Of a stretch of DNA of 64,000 nucleotides, positions 11,307-20,197 are shown one piece after another (positions within the stretch are counted from its first letter, which is position 1; each line of letters begins with the position of its first letter). The notes beneath the pieces were generated by a model. That model did not search any database and was not told the DNA's origin. It saw only the letters and a program-made list of their open reading frames with translations. The stretch spans positions 40,054,406 through 40,118,405 of the forward strand of contig OZ024718.1 of assembly GCA_964016875.1 (NCBI GenBank), given 5' to 3'. The position numbers were made by a program, and so were the translations under genes. This DNA is from Fallopia convolvulus. Lineage: Eukaryota > Streptophyta > Magnoliopsida > Caryophyllales > Polygonaceae.

Positions 11307-12168
11307 TTTGGGTAAAACTCATAAAAGATACACGCCCGGACGCCCCCAAATACATCTTATACTCCCATCCGTACCCCTCCAGCCATGTGGTCGCTTCTGG
11401 TTTTTGCCCCGCCGCTGTCATCTCCACCTTGGTGTTCGCTGGTCATTCCTCAAGTCGTCATCGGTCGTTCGATTGACCTTGGGACTCAATTTTACGGTAA
11501 GATTTAATACCTTAAGTTAATCGTTTGATTTTTTTTCTAGAATTTTAGGGTTATGGAAACCATCTCCCCATACCTGTCAATTAGGGCTTGCTTCTCTGCC
11601 CCACTCCTTTTTCTGATTCTTCTTGCGTTCTAATTGCATTTAAAATATACATGAATTGAAGGTAGCAATTTTTCCTTGTAATCAAGAGTCGAAAATTTTC
11701 AGGGTTTGCAATTGCATTTCAAATTGGATGGTTTCTGTTTGTTGTTTGGAATTATTTTTAGGGCTTTTGTTTGTTCTGGCTTGCTGCTTCAAATCGCGTT
11801 TGTTCTGGCTTGCTCTTTTCATATACACAGCTTGCTGATTCTTCTAGCTTGTTGTTTGTTGTTTTTGAAAAGCCACCTACAATTTTCGGAAGCAGTCTCG
11901 TCACCCATCGAGTTCCTTGTTGCAATCAGAGATCTTTGGGAGCAGCTAAAGCACTTTCTAGTTTCTGCAATATGCAAAGTTACGGTAAGATAAACAGATT
12001 CAAACTGATGATAATTCCAGAAAGTGAGAAATATTCATACAAAAAATCCTATGCCATTTATTTTCATATAAGTTCAATTCATTAAACTTCCTTGAATTGA
12101 AATTTAAAAATTGTGAAACTTAGTAATATTTCAGATTTAAACTTAGAAAGTGACAAATTACTGTTTGC
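11307..12168 (+). other. Unassigned, possibly captured, gene-like DNA in the CACTA element
   Basis: Positions 11307-11500 have higher GC than the surrounding Helitrons. They are followed by 'acggtaaga' and a T-rich stretch ending 'tttctag', which resemble an exon-intron boundary and a 5' leader intron. Several short open frames overlap (11308-11993) but none matches a family I know. It may be the captured promoter/leader side of a host gene; I cannot name it. Confidence 0.3.
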
Positions 12169-13219
12169 AAGTCCTTCGTCTGCTTGTAAGAGTTTATCAA
12201 AAGCTGAGTTCTCCTGATTACCTGAGGATTTGTCATTGTCTCATGTTTCTAGATGAACCTGAAGGCGTTGCCATCATATTGGGAAAGCTTTTACATTCCA
12301 AGGAAAAGGATGATGCTTTGCTTGAAGTTGTAGCAGGCACCTTAGTGACAAGATCCATATTCTACTCAACATGTGAGTGCAAATGTTTCTAAGGATGTCC
12401 AAATGGACCAAATGACAGAGGACACTCGTACATCTGAGCCAAGTTTGCCTGAAATCGATCCTAGTGAAGCAGTTTATATAAAGAGTTTAACTAAAATTAA
12501 AGGAATATTATCTGCAGAGATGTCTATTCATTTAACATTGCAGTTTTTGTATAGTCATAACAAGTGAGATACTCTTCTACATAGCATTTATTAGTTCTTC
12601 AAAAATTAGAAGGTTTTCACTTGCAAGTCCTTCATCAATATGCTATGTTCTGTTATAGGTTGGATCTTCTTATTCTGAAGACAATAAAGCAGTCTATTGA
12701 GATGAGAAATAGTGTTTTTCACAGTGCAACAATTCATGCTAATGCAATTATGCACGCTAGCACTACAGTGGATGCATTCCTTAGGGAGAATTTGGTATGT
12801 TAAACATCTTTACATTTTCACTCATAGTTTATGTATATTAATTAAGTATAGACAGTCTGGCTAACTTTTAGTTTGTGTACATCAAATTATTGTTGTGCTT
12901 TATTTGTAAAATCCAATTTCTTTACTATATTATCTTTGATGATTGACCAAGACGGGCTTGATGCCTTCACCATGGTTGGCATGAATTAACCCAAGACTGG
13001 GCTAAATTTAGTGCAACTGCTGGGTTGGGTGTTATTCACCAGGGCCACTTGCAGCAGGGCATGTCCTTAATGGCACCTTACTTACCCTAGACTGGGTCTG
13101 CAGGTAGTGGAAGTCCATACTCAGAGGGTGGAGCTCTCTATGTTCTTGGGTTAATTCATGCCAACCATGGTGAAGGCATCAAGCAGTTCCTTCGTGATAG
13201 CCTTCGCAATACCAATGCT
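12169..13219 (+). pseudogene. RPN2: Captured fragment of 26S proteasome subunit RPN2 (PSMD1)
   Basis: RPN2 is the large PC-repeat scaffold subunit of the 19S regulatory particle base. Pieces of its N-terminal half are recognisable in order: 12169-12300 (SPDYLRICHCLMFLDEPEGV), 12370-12563 (LTKIKGILSAEMSIHLTLQF), 12659-12794 (ILKTIKQSIEMRNSV, ending RENL) and 12997-13219 (KFSATAGLGVI, later LIHANHGEGIKQFLRDSL). The GT-AG intron 12564-12658 and the donor at 12795 are intact, so genomic DNA rather than cDNA was captured. It is broken: about 60 foreign bases replace coding sequence near 12301, TAG replaces a Gln-type codon near 13090, and an inverted copy has replaced the acceptor before 12997. 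No start or end of the gene is present. Its position inside a CACTA makes transposon capture the simplest explanation. Confidence 0.85.
12956..13184. repeat. 41-bp perfect inverted repeat inside the RPN2 fragment
   Basis: 12956-12996 is the exact reverse complement of 13144-13184, which is genuine RPN2 coding sequence. The left copy sits where the acceptor and first codons of that exon should be, so it is the copied arm. The loop is about 147 bp. Confidence 0.9.
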
Positions 13220-13789
13220 GTATGATTTAATTTGATTGTTAATTTATGATTGGAAAATTTTTGCTGTAAAATGTCATCTCAAGCCTTGTAACTTTTGAGA
13301 TGTGTAACTGATTGTTAATTACCTCTTGTTCTTTTGTTAATTGTGTAGGTTGTACAAAAAGATGAAATGCTAGGTGTAATTGATCGATTTGAAAGGTCAG
13401 TAAAGAAGATGGAACTTCAACATTGAATTATATCTATGTCATTTATTTTCCTTTTATAGTTATCGCTCCCACATTGTAATGTTGTGCTTTACTTCATTTG
13501 CAGGATCAAATGGTGTTGATGCGAACAAAGACAACTAAAGAAGATGGAACTTCAACAACCATTCACTTCATAGTTAAAGAATTTTTGCTCATTTTCAATT
13601 TGGAATTTTGTTTACACTTATTAGCACAATTACTAGTTAAGTAGTTATGTTAGAAATATGTATAGTATATTCTATTAAGTTAATTTTTTTATTAGGTTTT
13701 TAATATATTATTGAATCATAATTATTTATATTAGAATTATAGTATTCATTTTCTTGATATTTTGTAGGTTTTATAATATTTTTATCAAG
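13220..13789. other. CACTA interior after the RPN2 fragment
   Basis: No clear gene. Two short stretches share 'aagaagatggaacttcaaca' (about 13405 and 13541), the second after an intron-like 'tttgcag'. They could be small exons of another captured gene or of a decayed transposase gene; I cannot identify them. Confidence 0.3.
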
Positions 13790-14444
13790 TTTTCTCGCTA
13801 ATACATCTCCTTATATCGACCATATACATTTTCTCACTAAAGGATACATTTAGCGATGAAATATAATTCAATGGTGAAAGGTCGGACAATAACGAGGAAT
13901 AACTTTCTCACCAAAAACTATATTTAACGATGATAATTGTAATTCCTACACCGACAAAATGATTTTGTCGTTGTAAAGTGCATGTACCGAAACCATATTT
14001 TCTCGCTAAAAGGTATAAATAACGAGGAATTTGATTTTCTCGATAAAAAGTACATAACTCGAGAAAAAAAAATCGTCGCTAATATTATTTTAAATATTTT
14101 TTATTTATAGTATTTTAATTGCAAGCCCTTTTTTAACGAGGAAATAAAAGGATTAGCGAGAAAATTTATTTGGTCGACAATAATATTTAACGACCATTGT
14201 TTAATCCTTCATCTTATTTGACAACGAAATTGTATACCTTTTTGCGAGAAAAATAATGGTCGCGAAATTATAATATCGATAAAACTTAATATCATCGCGA
14301 AAAGGCTTCTCCGAGAAAATATTTTTTTCCGCGTTGAAACCCTTCCTTGATGAGCTTAATTTCCTCGCCAAACACCTTTAGCAATAAAATCTCCACTTTT
14401 AGCGAGAAAATTTTTTCTCGATAAAACACCGTTTTGTTGTAGTG
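13790..14444. repeat. CACTA right sub-terminal region
   Basis: Diverged copies of 'tttctcgcta', 'aacgagga' and 'agcgagaaaa' words in both orientations match the words of the left sub-terminal array at 1276-1775. The stretch runs into the terminus TGTTGTAGTG. Confidence 0.7.
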
Positions 14445-14571
14445 ACAACAAGCAAAGTTCACAAATATCCCCAAAATCACAAGCTATCGAACAAACTAAC
14501 TAGACCAATGATGGATTTAAGAATTGAAAGCCATTTCTATTAGTTGTTATTCTTAATTTGAATGAAAATCA
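14445..14571. repeat. Tandem duplication unit 2, right part
   Basis: Starts with the right target duplication ACA (14445-14447) and continues as the second half of the 261-bp unit ('gcaaagttcacaaatatcc' to 'gaatgaaaatca'). Confidence 0.85.
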
Positions 14572-15568
14572 TCTAATTTTTAAATCTAGGGTTTTCACAA
14601 ATCTTAAAATATGCTAGAACTAGTGTAAAAAATAGGGAAATTTGTTGCATGGAACCCTAGGTGGTCAAAATGATGTGGTTGGGCTGTTAGGGTTGCTAGT
14701 TTATCGTAGAACCATGATGACACAACAACTTCAACGAGACAGGAAAGTAAACACATGACACCGATGCCAACAAATTGGGGATGGACAGACGGCGGATGAG
14801 GCAATACGGGAGGTGGAGATGGTGGGTCTAGTGGTGGGAGATGACATCGGCGGTGGGAGCTAGAGGCAGTGCCGCTGGATGGAATGTTGTGCTTTGTTCA
14901 AAGAATGGAGGCGCACTCAGATTATTGAAAAGGGAAGGGGTGAGTTAGGTGATCCAAACAATCCCTAAATATAATGCAAAATAATGTACAATTGTATTAT
15001 AATGCCGGGAATCCAAACAAGGCTTTGAAATGAAGAGAGTAATAGAGACGGTTTTGAAATTTTATTAAATTTAGAGATATTGATATATAAAATTAGATCC
15101 TTAAATTACACTTTTCTGAATATGAGTATAATCCATTACATAAACCCTATAAAATCACTTTTAGATCATTTTCATTAAATTTCAGCCTTTTATTATTCCA
15201 AATCTAACAACTTTTGTTAAAATTTGTGGCACACCTCAATAAAAAATCCTACTAGAACACTATTAAAAAACCATTAATAAAGGTCCAATCGAAGTGGCAG
15301 ACTTTCATGATTGAGATTTAAGAGATGGGGGTGAACTAGGCGCCCTGCTGACATATATATTCCTAGCGCCTCGTCTTTTCATATTTTAATTACAGTTCTT
15401 TCCTTTTATTTATAGTATTTATATTTCATCCCCGTTATTCTTAGATAATTACAAAAATAATTAGTATGTTTTAAAAATTATTAAAAAATATCCTCAGATT
15501 AAAAATATCAACTTTAATAAAGTGTATTCTATCTTAGTACTTCTCAAATTATCAAAGGTCCTGTAATT
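14572..15568. other. Non-coding stretch
   Basis: No gene. Positions 14780-14900 are GC-rich ('ggcggtgggag') without a usable frame. The words near 14970-15020 ('ataatgcaaaataatgtacaat') resemble positions 650-740, so this and the left flank may belong to one older repeat. The rest is AT-rich. Confidence 0.4.
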
Positions 15569-15581
15569 TGGTATCAGAGCC
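15569..15581 (+). promoter_or_regulatory. Initiator-tRNA-Met primer-binding site
   Basis: TGGTATCAGAGCC is complementary to the 3' end of plant initiator tRNA-Met. This is the minus-strand primer site of plant pararetroviruses and also of many LTR retrotransposons. Pararetroviral-type sequence follows and no LTR precedes it, which supports the former. Confidence 0.7.
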
Positions 15582-15889
15582 ATACTAAACGCTATTGTAG
15601 ACGACAAGTTATCAAGTCGACAAGTTGGAAATTTCCGATAAGTGTCCTAATCGAGAATCTCCACATATTAAACATCTAAAAAATGAAAGTGATGAAGAAT
15701 GTGGCCAACACCACGGTTCTGAAATGGGGCGGGACGCTCTTCTACCTCTGGGAAGGTGGGGCCCCTTATGAGGTCCATCCTCGGTCGTTGGCCACTCTTG
15801 GGACGTTTGACCTGATCCGCGATCATGACTCTGTGGACGATGATGAAACATTATGAAGCTATATTAAACACTATTGTTGACGACATCGC

Positions 15890-16530
15890 AGATTTAAAAA
15901 GTTGTATTTTTAGACTAAGTGTAAAATCCAAAAAATTAAAGAAGAACTTACTTTAGTCCAAAGAATCCACCAAGAAGAAAACCAAAAAATTGCTATTGCA
16001 CTTACTAACGAAATTAGACACCAAGGAGCTATTACTAAAACAATAGTTGGTAAAAGACCGGCTCAGTTTCCACATAAGTATCCTTTTCAAAATCAAAACC
16101 TATTAAAAATGTTCTCAGTCCCAAACTTAAAAATTGAAAAGAAAACCGAACCTGAAGATGATGAATAGTGAAATTGAGAATAACTCTAAGTTACTAGAAA
16201 ATATCATGGAAGAATCTGGTATTACGAGTAGCAAAGAATCTGAATATGGTACTGAAGAAGAAATGTATAAAAAATGGGATTAATAAAATTAAAAGATATG
16301 GAAACAAACCCATTAACGAAGTCAAAAGAAGAGTTGATAAAGTTTTTGGTATGAAGGTGCTGGATTGTAATGAAGTTGAGGAAAAAATAACACCTACAAT
16401 ATTAGAAGAGACAAATGAGGCAAACAGATCCTACTATAAAAAATATGAAAAAGTATCATGTAGCTATCAAAGGCCCAATATTAAACCTAAGGAGTTTTTA
16501 GAAAAAAAACGGCTAGATTTGGAGTAAGGA
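15890..16530 (+). pseudogene. Pararetroviral coat N-terminal region (remnant)
   Basis: A Lys/Glu/Gln-rich, coiled-coil-like segment is readable at about 15930-16165 up to a stop, followed by an acidic and then basic open segment at 16246-16527. Composition and position fit the charged N-terminal part of a caulimovirid coat polyprotein. Stops at about 16166 and 16525 separate the pieces. Assignment rests mainly on context. Confidence 0.45.
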
Positions 16531-16655
16531 TTATGCGAAATCATCGACCCAATAAAAAAGAACTCACATTAGAACCAATAAGTGAAACTGGATATAAGTC
16601 AAACCTAGATAGCATAAGAAGACGCGAAGAAGTATTGGATTTCTAGAAGAAAAGC

Positions 16656-17189
16656 ATGATGAATGTCTTAAAGCTAAATATATATTGGAGATCCTCAAAT
16701 TTTTTAAACTACATAGAACACAATTTGTATGGTATAGTAGTTGACTGGTATGAAGGAATACCTGAAGAGTATAAAGAAAGTCTAAGAGAAAAAGAATCTC
16801 CAGTAGAAATGTTTACCACATTATGTGAAGTTATAGAAGAAGAGTTTGTTGGAGAAAGAGATGAAATTGACAAAAAAATTATCAAGTGGCAAAGAAATTT
16901 AAATACTCTTGAAATATGTAATATGAGGTATTTTGACAACTATCTCTCTGAATTCAAACATTACTATTATAAGATAGGAGAAAATCAAACTAATCTTCAA
17001 AGGCTCTTTGACAAACTTCCAAAACCCATTAATGAAGAAATTAGCGATGACTACAATGAATGGAAAGATATGTATAATTCTAGAGATACTCTGGGTAATA
17101 GAACGAAATTTATAAAAAGATGGGTAGAAAAACAATGTCGAGAGGTAAAAGGAACACAACAAATGAAGAGACAATTCCTACCATGCTGA
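16656..17189 (+). pseudogene. Pararetroviral coat-protein-like core
   Basis: A 177-codon open segment rich in W, Y, E and K, with the pattern 'LYGIVVDWYEGIPEEYK' and later 'YYKIGENQTNLQRLFDKLP'. This matches the style of the central coat region of plant pararetroviruses (a nucleocapsid-like helical domain). A stop at 17187 separates it from the basic, zinc-knuckle part downstream. Similarity was judged by eye. Confidence 0.55.
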
Positions 17190-17199
17190 GATTTACCAG

Positions 17200-17685
17200 A
17201 TGAATGAGGATGTGATAGGAGAGAAAATCAAAGAAGAAAGAATTATAGAAAGAAAAGCTTCAATAAACAAAGAGGAGAGAAATATCATAAGAAGTACTAT
17301 AAGAAACCGTTTATTAAGAAAAGAAGGTTTTTTAGGAAAATCTCTTACTGCCCTGAAAAGAAAAGAAATTGCAAGTGTTGGGCATGTGGACAAACTGGGC
17401 ACTAATTATGCTAATGAATGCAAAAATAGGAAGAATAATAAGTTAGCAGAAGCATTGGGAAGTATGAATTACATTGAAATATCCGAGGACAAAGCTATTG
17501 AATTAGCTTTAAGCAACAACAAAGGAATTGTTGAAGTTGTTAAGGAAGAAGAAGGAGAGGAGTCGGACTATGAGGAAGTCAATGAGATGATGCAAGGAGA
17601 AAGACCAAATGCTCCAGATTTCACAGAAGAACCCTTCGATTCAGGTGGAGAAAAGACCACTCTAGCTCAACTCCAAGAAGCATAA
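17200..17685 (+). pseudogene. Pararetroviral coat C-terminal region with damaged CCHC knuckle
   Basis: A Lys/Arg-rich stretch is followed near 17370-17420 by the first half of a CCHC zinc knuckle (Cys-x2-Cys-x4-His), normally the coat's RNA-binding motif. A 4-base insertion right after the His shifts the frame before the last Cys. An acidic tail follows (17440-17685). Basic region, knuckle and acidic tail are the usual order in caulimovirid coat proteins. Confidence 0.6.
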
Positions 17686-17689
17686 TCAT

Positions 17690-18477
17690 CTATAGATGAA
17701 GAACAAATAGAAAGCATGCGAAAATCACGGGTAGAATTCCCGGTTATCACTAAAGAATAGTTCTTCAAGAGATATTTCTTCCCAGCATTCTCTAAATTCG
17801 TGTGCAAAGAAATGCTAGGAGATATAGTAATAAAAAATAATAAAAATAAGCTACTGAAATCAACCTAATTAATTGGAAAAATATTCAAAAACACAACAAG
17901 GATAAAAAGTACAAATATATCTGTGTGTGGAATCTAAATATTCATCACTCTTCTACAAAATTTCGGTAAAAATGTGCACTGCATTAACTTTGTTTGTGAC
18001 ATTAGTCACAAAAAATTTAGTGATCAAACTATTGGTTGAGTAGTGTGTAACTTGAGTCAAGGACCAGTGTCTTGGATATGTAGGCGAAACTATTATGTTA
18101 GTTTAGAAGACCAATTTGCATTTAAATTTTTGTCACTAAAACTATTAACGGAAGGGATTAATATGCATAAGGGAACTTGTCCTCTATAGATAAAGTGGAA
18201 GATAGTATATAAGTTAGAAAATACCACTAATCCTCCTCTTAGAACCCAAATGGTAGAAGCTGATAAATATAATATTAGTGGACCAGGACAATTAGCAGTA
18301 CCATGTAAGGTAAAGCCGAAGCAAATCAATCTAAAAACAGTTTGGGTAAATGCCTTTGAAAATCCTTCAACCACTAAGTATGGAAAAGTCTTAACAATTG
18401 ACGAGGAAGGAAAAATCCATACAAACTCACAACCTCCAGTGAGTTTAATAAGAAACATGAGCTTTTCTAGGAGTTAA
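17690..18477 (+). pseudogene. Pararetroviral movement-protein-like (30K) region
   Basis: Read in the plus frames, the segment has features of the 30K movement-protein superfamily of caulimovirids: a 'GPV' turn followed by a Tyr/Val/Ser/Leu-rich strand at about 18063-18110, then a Gly-rich 'GT-P' turn and a hydrophobic strand to 18230. The clean part runs 18250-18474. Several stops break it (for example near 17758, 17930 and 18188). 30K proteins modify plasmodesmata for cell-to-cell movement; this copy is not functional. Confidence 0.5.
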
Positions 18478-18505
18478 AGTTCTAGGTTCAATCCTAGTCT
18501 TAATC

Positions 18506-18811
18506 TTGCTAAGAAGAACCAGTTTAGCTCCTTCAATTAGAAGTGTTAAAGAAGAGAGTCGGTTCCGAATAGATGATGATATTGTTAGTCTTCTAGCAGC
18601 ATTAAATAGAAAATTAGAACTTAATAATCTTGGAAGAACACTTAATGAACCAGCTAGACATAGTATAGATCTAGGATCAACATCAGTTTCTAGCTCTAGT
18701 TCTAGTTCTAGTACTAGCTCAAACCCCACATTTCTCTCAATAGTACCAGGAGAAGTTTCTACTTCTAGAGCTGATAAAAGGTTAATAGGATTTATAAACA
18801 AAAACTATTAG
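18506..18811 (+). pseudogene. Ser-rich pararetroviral linker
   Basis: An open segment between the movement-like and protease-like regions. It contains a run of about nine Ser encoded by a 'tctagttctag' micro-repeat (18688-18720). The position suits an inter-domain linker. It ends at a stop at 18809. Confidence 0.4.
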
Positions 18812-18845
18812 TGAACCTGTCTATGAAGGAGACGAGGAATCGAAT

Positions 18846-19115
18846 ATGCAGATAGAAACGTTCATAAGAGTCACCAACCCAAATAACATCTACATCCCTA
18901 TAACTATATGCATTGAAGGATTTAATGATTATGGATTATGCGCTTTCATGGATAGTGGATGTTCTGTGTGCTTTGGAAAGAAATCCTTATTCCCAGAATT
19001 TATGTGGAAATCGGCATCCAAACCTATTCAGGTAAGAATAGCTGATAATAGTATCGTGACTCACTCAGAAGTCATTCTAGATCTACCAATTATGCTAGGG
19101 GTTACCCATATATAA
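18846..19115 (+). pseudogene. Pararetroviral aspartic-protease-like domain
   Basis: An 89-codon open segment carries the active-site signature FMDSGCSVCF (Asp-Ser-Gly) followed by 'IRVADNS'-type residues (here VRIADNSIVTH), the layout of caulimovirid retropepsin-like proteases. It stops at 19113, before the end of the domain and before any reverse transcriptase. The enzyme would process the viral polyprotein; here it is truncated. Confidence 0.65.
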
Positions 19116-20089
19116 TTCCTATATTATGAGCTTGTGTTCATAGAAAATACTTCATTCATAATATAGTTGGTAAATCATGGTAGTTAATATCATTTAAAGT
19201 CATTAAATTTAATAAACCGCGTTAGTTTAGATATATTCTTATAAGTTAAAATCTTTTGGGTAGATCTGATAATTTAGCCTAATTAAAAGACAAAAACTGA
19301 AATAAAACAAAAAAGATTCATTCTTATCCGGGCGGCTTAAGAAGCAAACACGGTCGCCTAGCAGGGCAGGATTCAAGATATGGGAACTTTTGGCATCTTT
19401 GGTGAAATGGTGACATAAGTGGTGATGCACCCTCTGGTGATTATTAATTAACTTGTTTGTCATTTATTTTTTCCCTATTTATTTTTTAACTTGTTTCTCG
19501 TACTGTAAAAAAAAAACCTGTTTCTTTCTACCAAAAAAAGAACATGTTTCTTCATTTTTTTATCTAATCCTTTTAATCTTTCAAAAAAAATAAAAATCTA
19601 ATCCTTTTAAAAAAATTGTATGTTTCATTTCTGATAATATGGATATGTGGACGTTAAACAGAGGTATAAAATATTAGACCAAAAACAATAAATCTGTAAA
19701 TTTAATGTCTTTATAGTTTTTTTAAATATCAAATTGTCTTGACAGAATCATTAGAAATACAAATTTATTTTTGAAGTCTAAAATATTATTCTTCCATTGA
19801 AAAAAGGCATATAAGCTTATATATAATATAAACTGATTTTGACCCCTTATCGATCTGTATGTTTTTTTAACTTTTTTACTCGTGTAAAAAACATACGTAG
19901 TATAAAAATAAAAGCATATAAGATATATATATTCGGTGCTAATAATTTGACTTCAAGTCTTCAATTGAATCCGCCATAGTCATCATCAATAACCGCATTT
20001 GTCCCGTTGTCCGCAGCCATGATGGTGATGCATTTGCTTTGGTCATCACTCCCGCCCACAAATGGGCAATTTTATTTGTACATACACAC
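19116..20089. other. Intergenic DNA upstream of the monooxygenase gene
   Basis: AT-rich, no gene. It contains poly-A/T tracts (19505-19615) and no recognised transposon terminus. The last 100-200 bp before the TATA box are the likely promoter; no specific factor site can be defended. Confidence 0.5.
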
Positions 20090-20097
20090 TATAAATA
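20090..20097 (+). promoter_or_regulatory. TATA box of the monooxygenase gene
   Basis: TATAAATA lies 108 bp before the ATG at 20198, in the consensus CTATAAATAC. A start of transcription about 30 bp downstream would give a leader of about 75 bases. No upstream ATG is seen in that leader. Confidence 0.65.
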
Positions 20098-20197
20098 CAC
20101 CAAATCAAAATCTTATTAAAATAACATACTCAATAACCTTACCGCATATTCAACAAGAGGCTCAGCTCAGATAACCAAAAAAGCACAACAGAGAGGG

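Larger units (their letters stand above)
1240..14444. mobile_element. Complete CACTA transposon with captured host DNA
   Basis: The element begins CACTACAACAGAAAGG and ends TTTTGTTGTAGTG, a perfect inverted CACTACAACA terminus. It is flanked by the 3-bp target duplication ACA (1237-1239 and 14445-14447). The intact neighbouring tandem unit at 841-1101 gives the empty site. Both ends carry sub-terminal repeats built on 'agcgagaaa' / 'tttctcgct' words. No TNPA- or TNPD-like transposase is recognisable in its 13.2 kb, so it looks non-autonomous. The interior is mainly a nest of Helitrons (2617-11306) and a captured RPN2 gene fragment (12169-13219). Direction of transcription cannot be assigned. 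Confidence 0.9.
15569..19115 (+). other. Endogenous pararetrovirus (Caulimoviridae) fragment, decayed
   Basis: From left to right: a tRNA-Met primer site, a coiled-coil-like region, a coat-protein-like region ending in a CCHC zinc knuckle, a movement-protein-like (30K) region, a Ser-rich linker and an aspartic-protease-like region. Several in-frame stops and frameshifts interrupt it, so it cannot make intact proteins. Reverse transcriptase and RNase H are absent; similarity stops near 19115. Coat before movement before protease fits cavemovirus/solendovirus-type genomes better than petuvirus or florendovirus genomes, where movement comes first. That genus-level reading is from memory of the family. 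A higher-GC block at 15610-15850, between near-repeats of 25 nt (15581 and 15861), may be a foreign insertion. Confidence 0.7.

Noticed and set aside
12169..13219. A functional RPN2 gene
   Set aside because: No start or end of the gene, an in-frame TAG, a replaced segment near 12301, and a lost splice acceptor at 12996.
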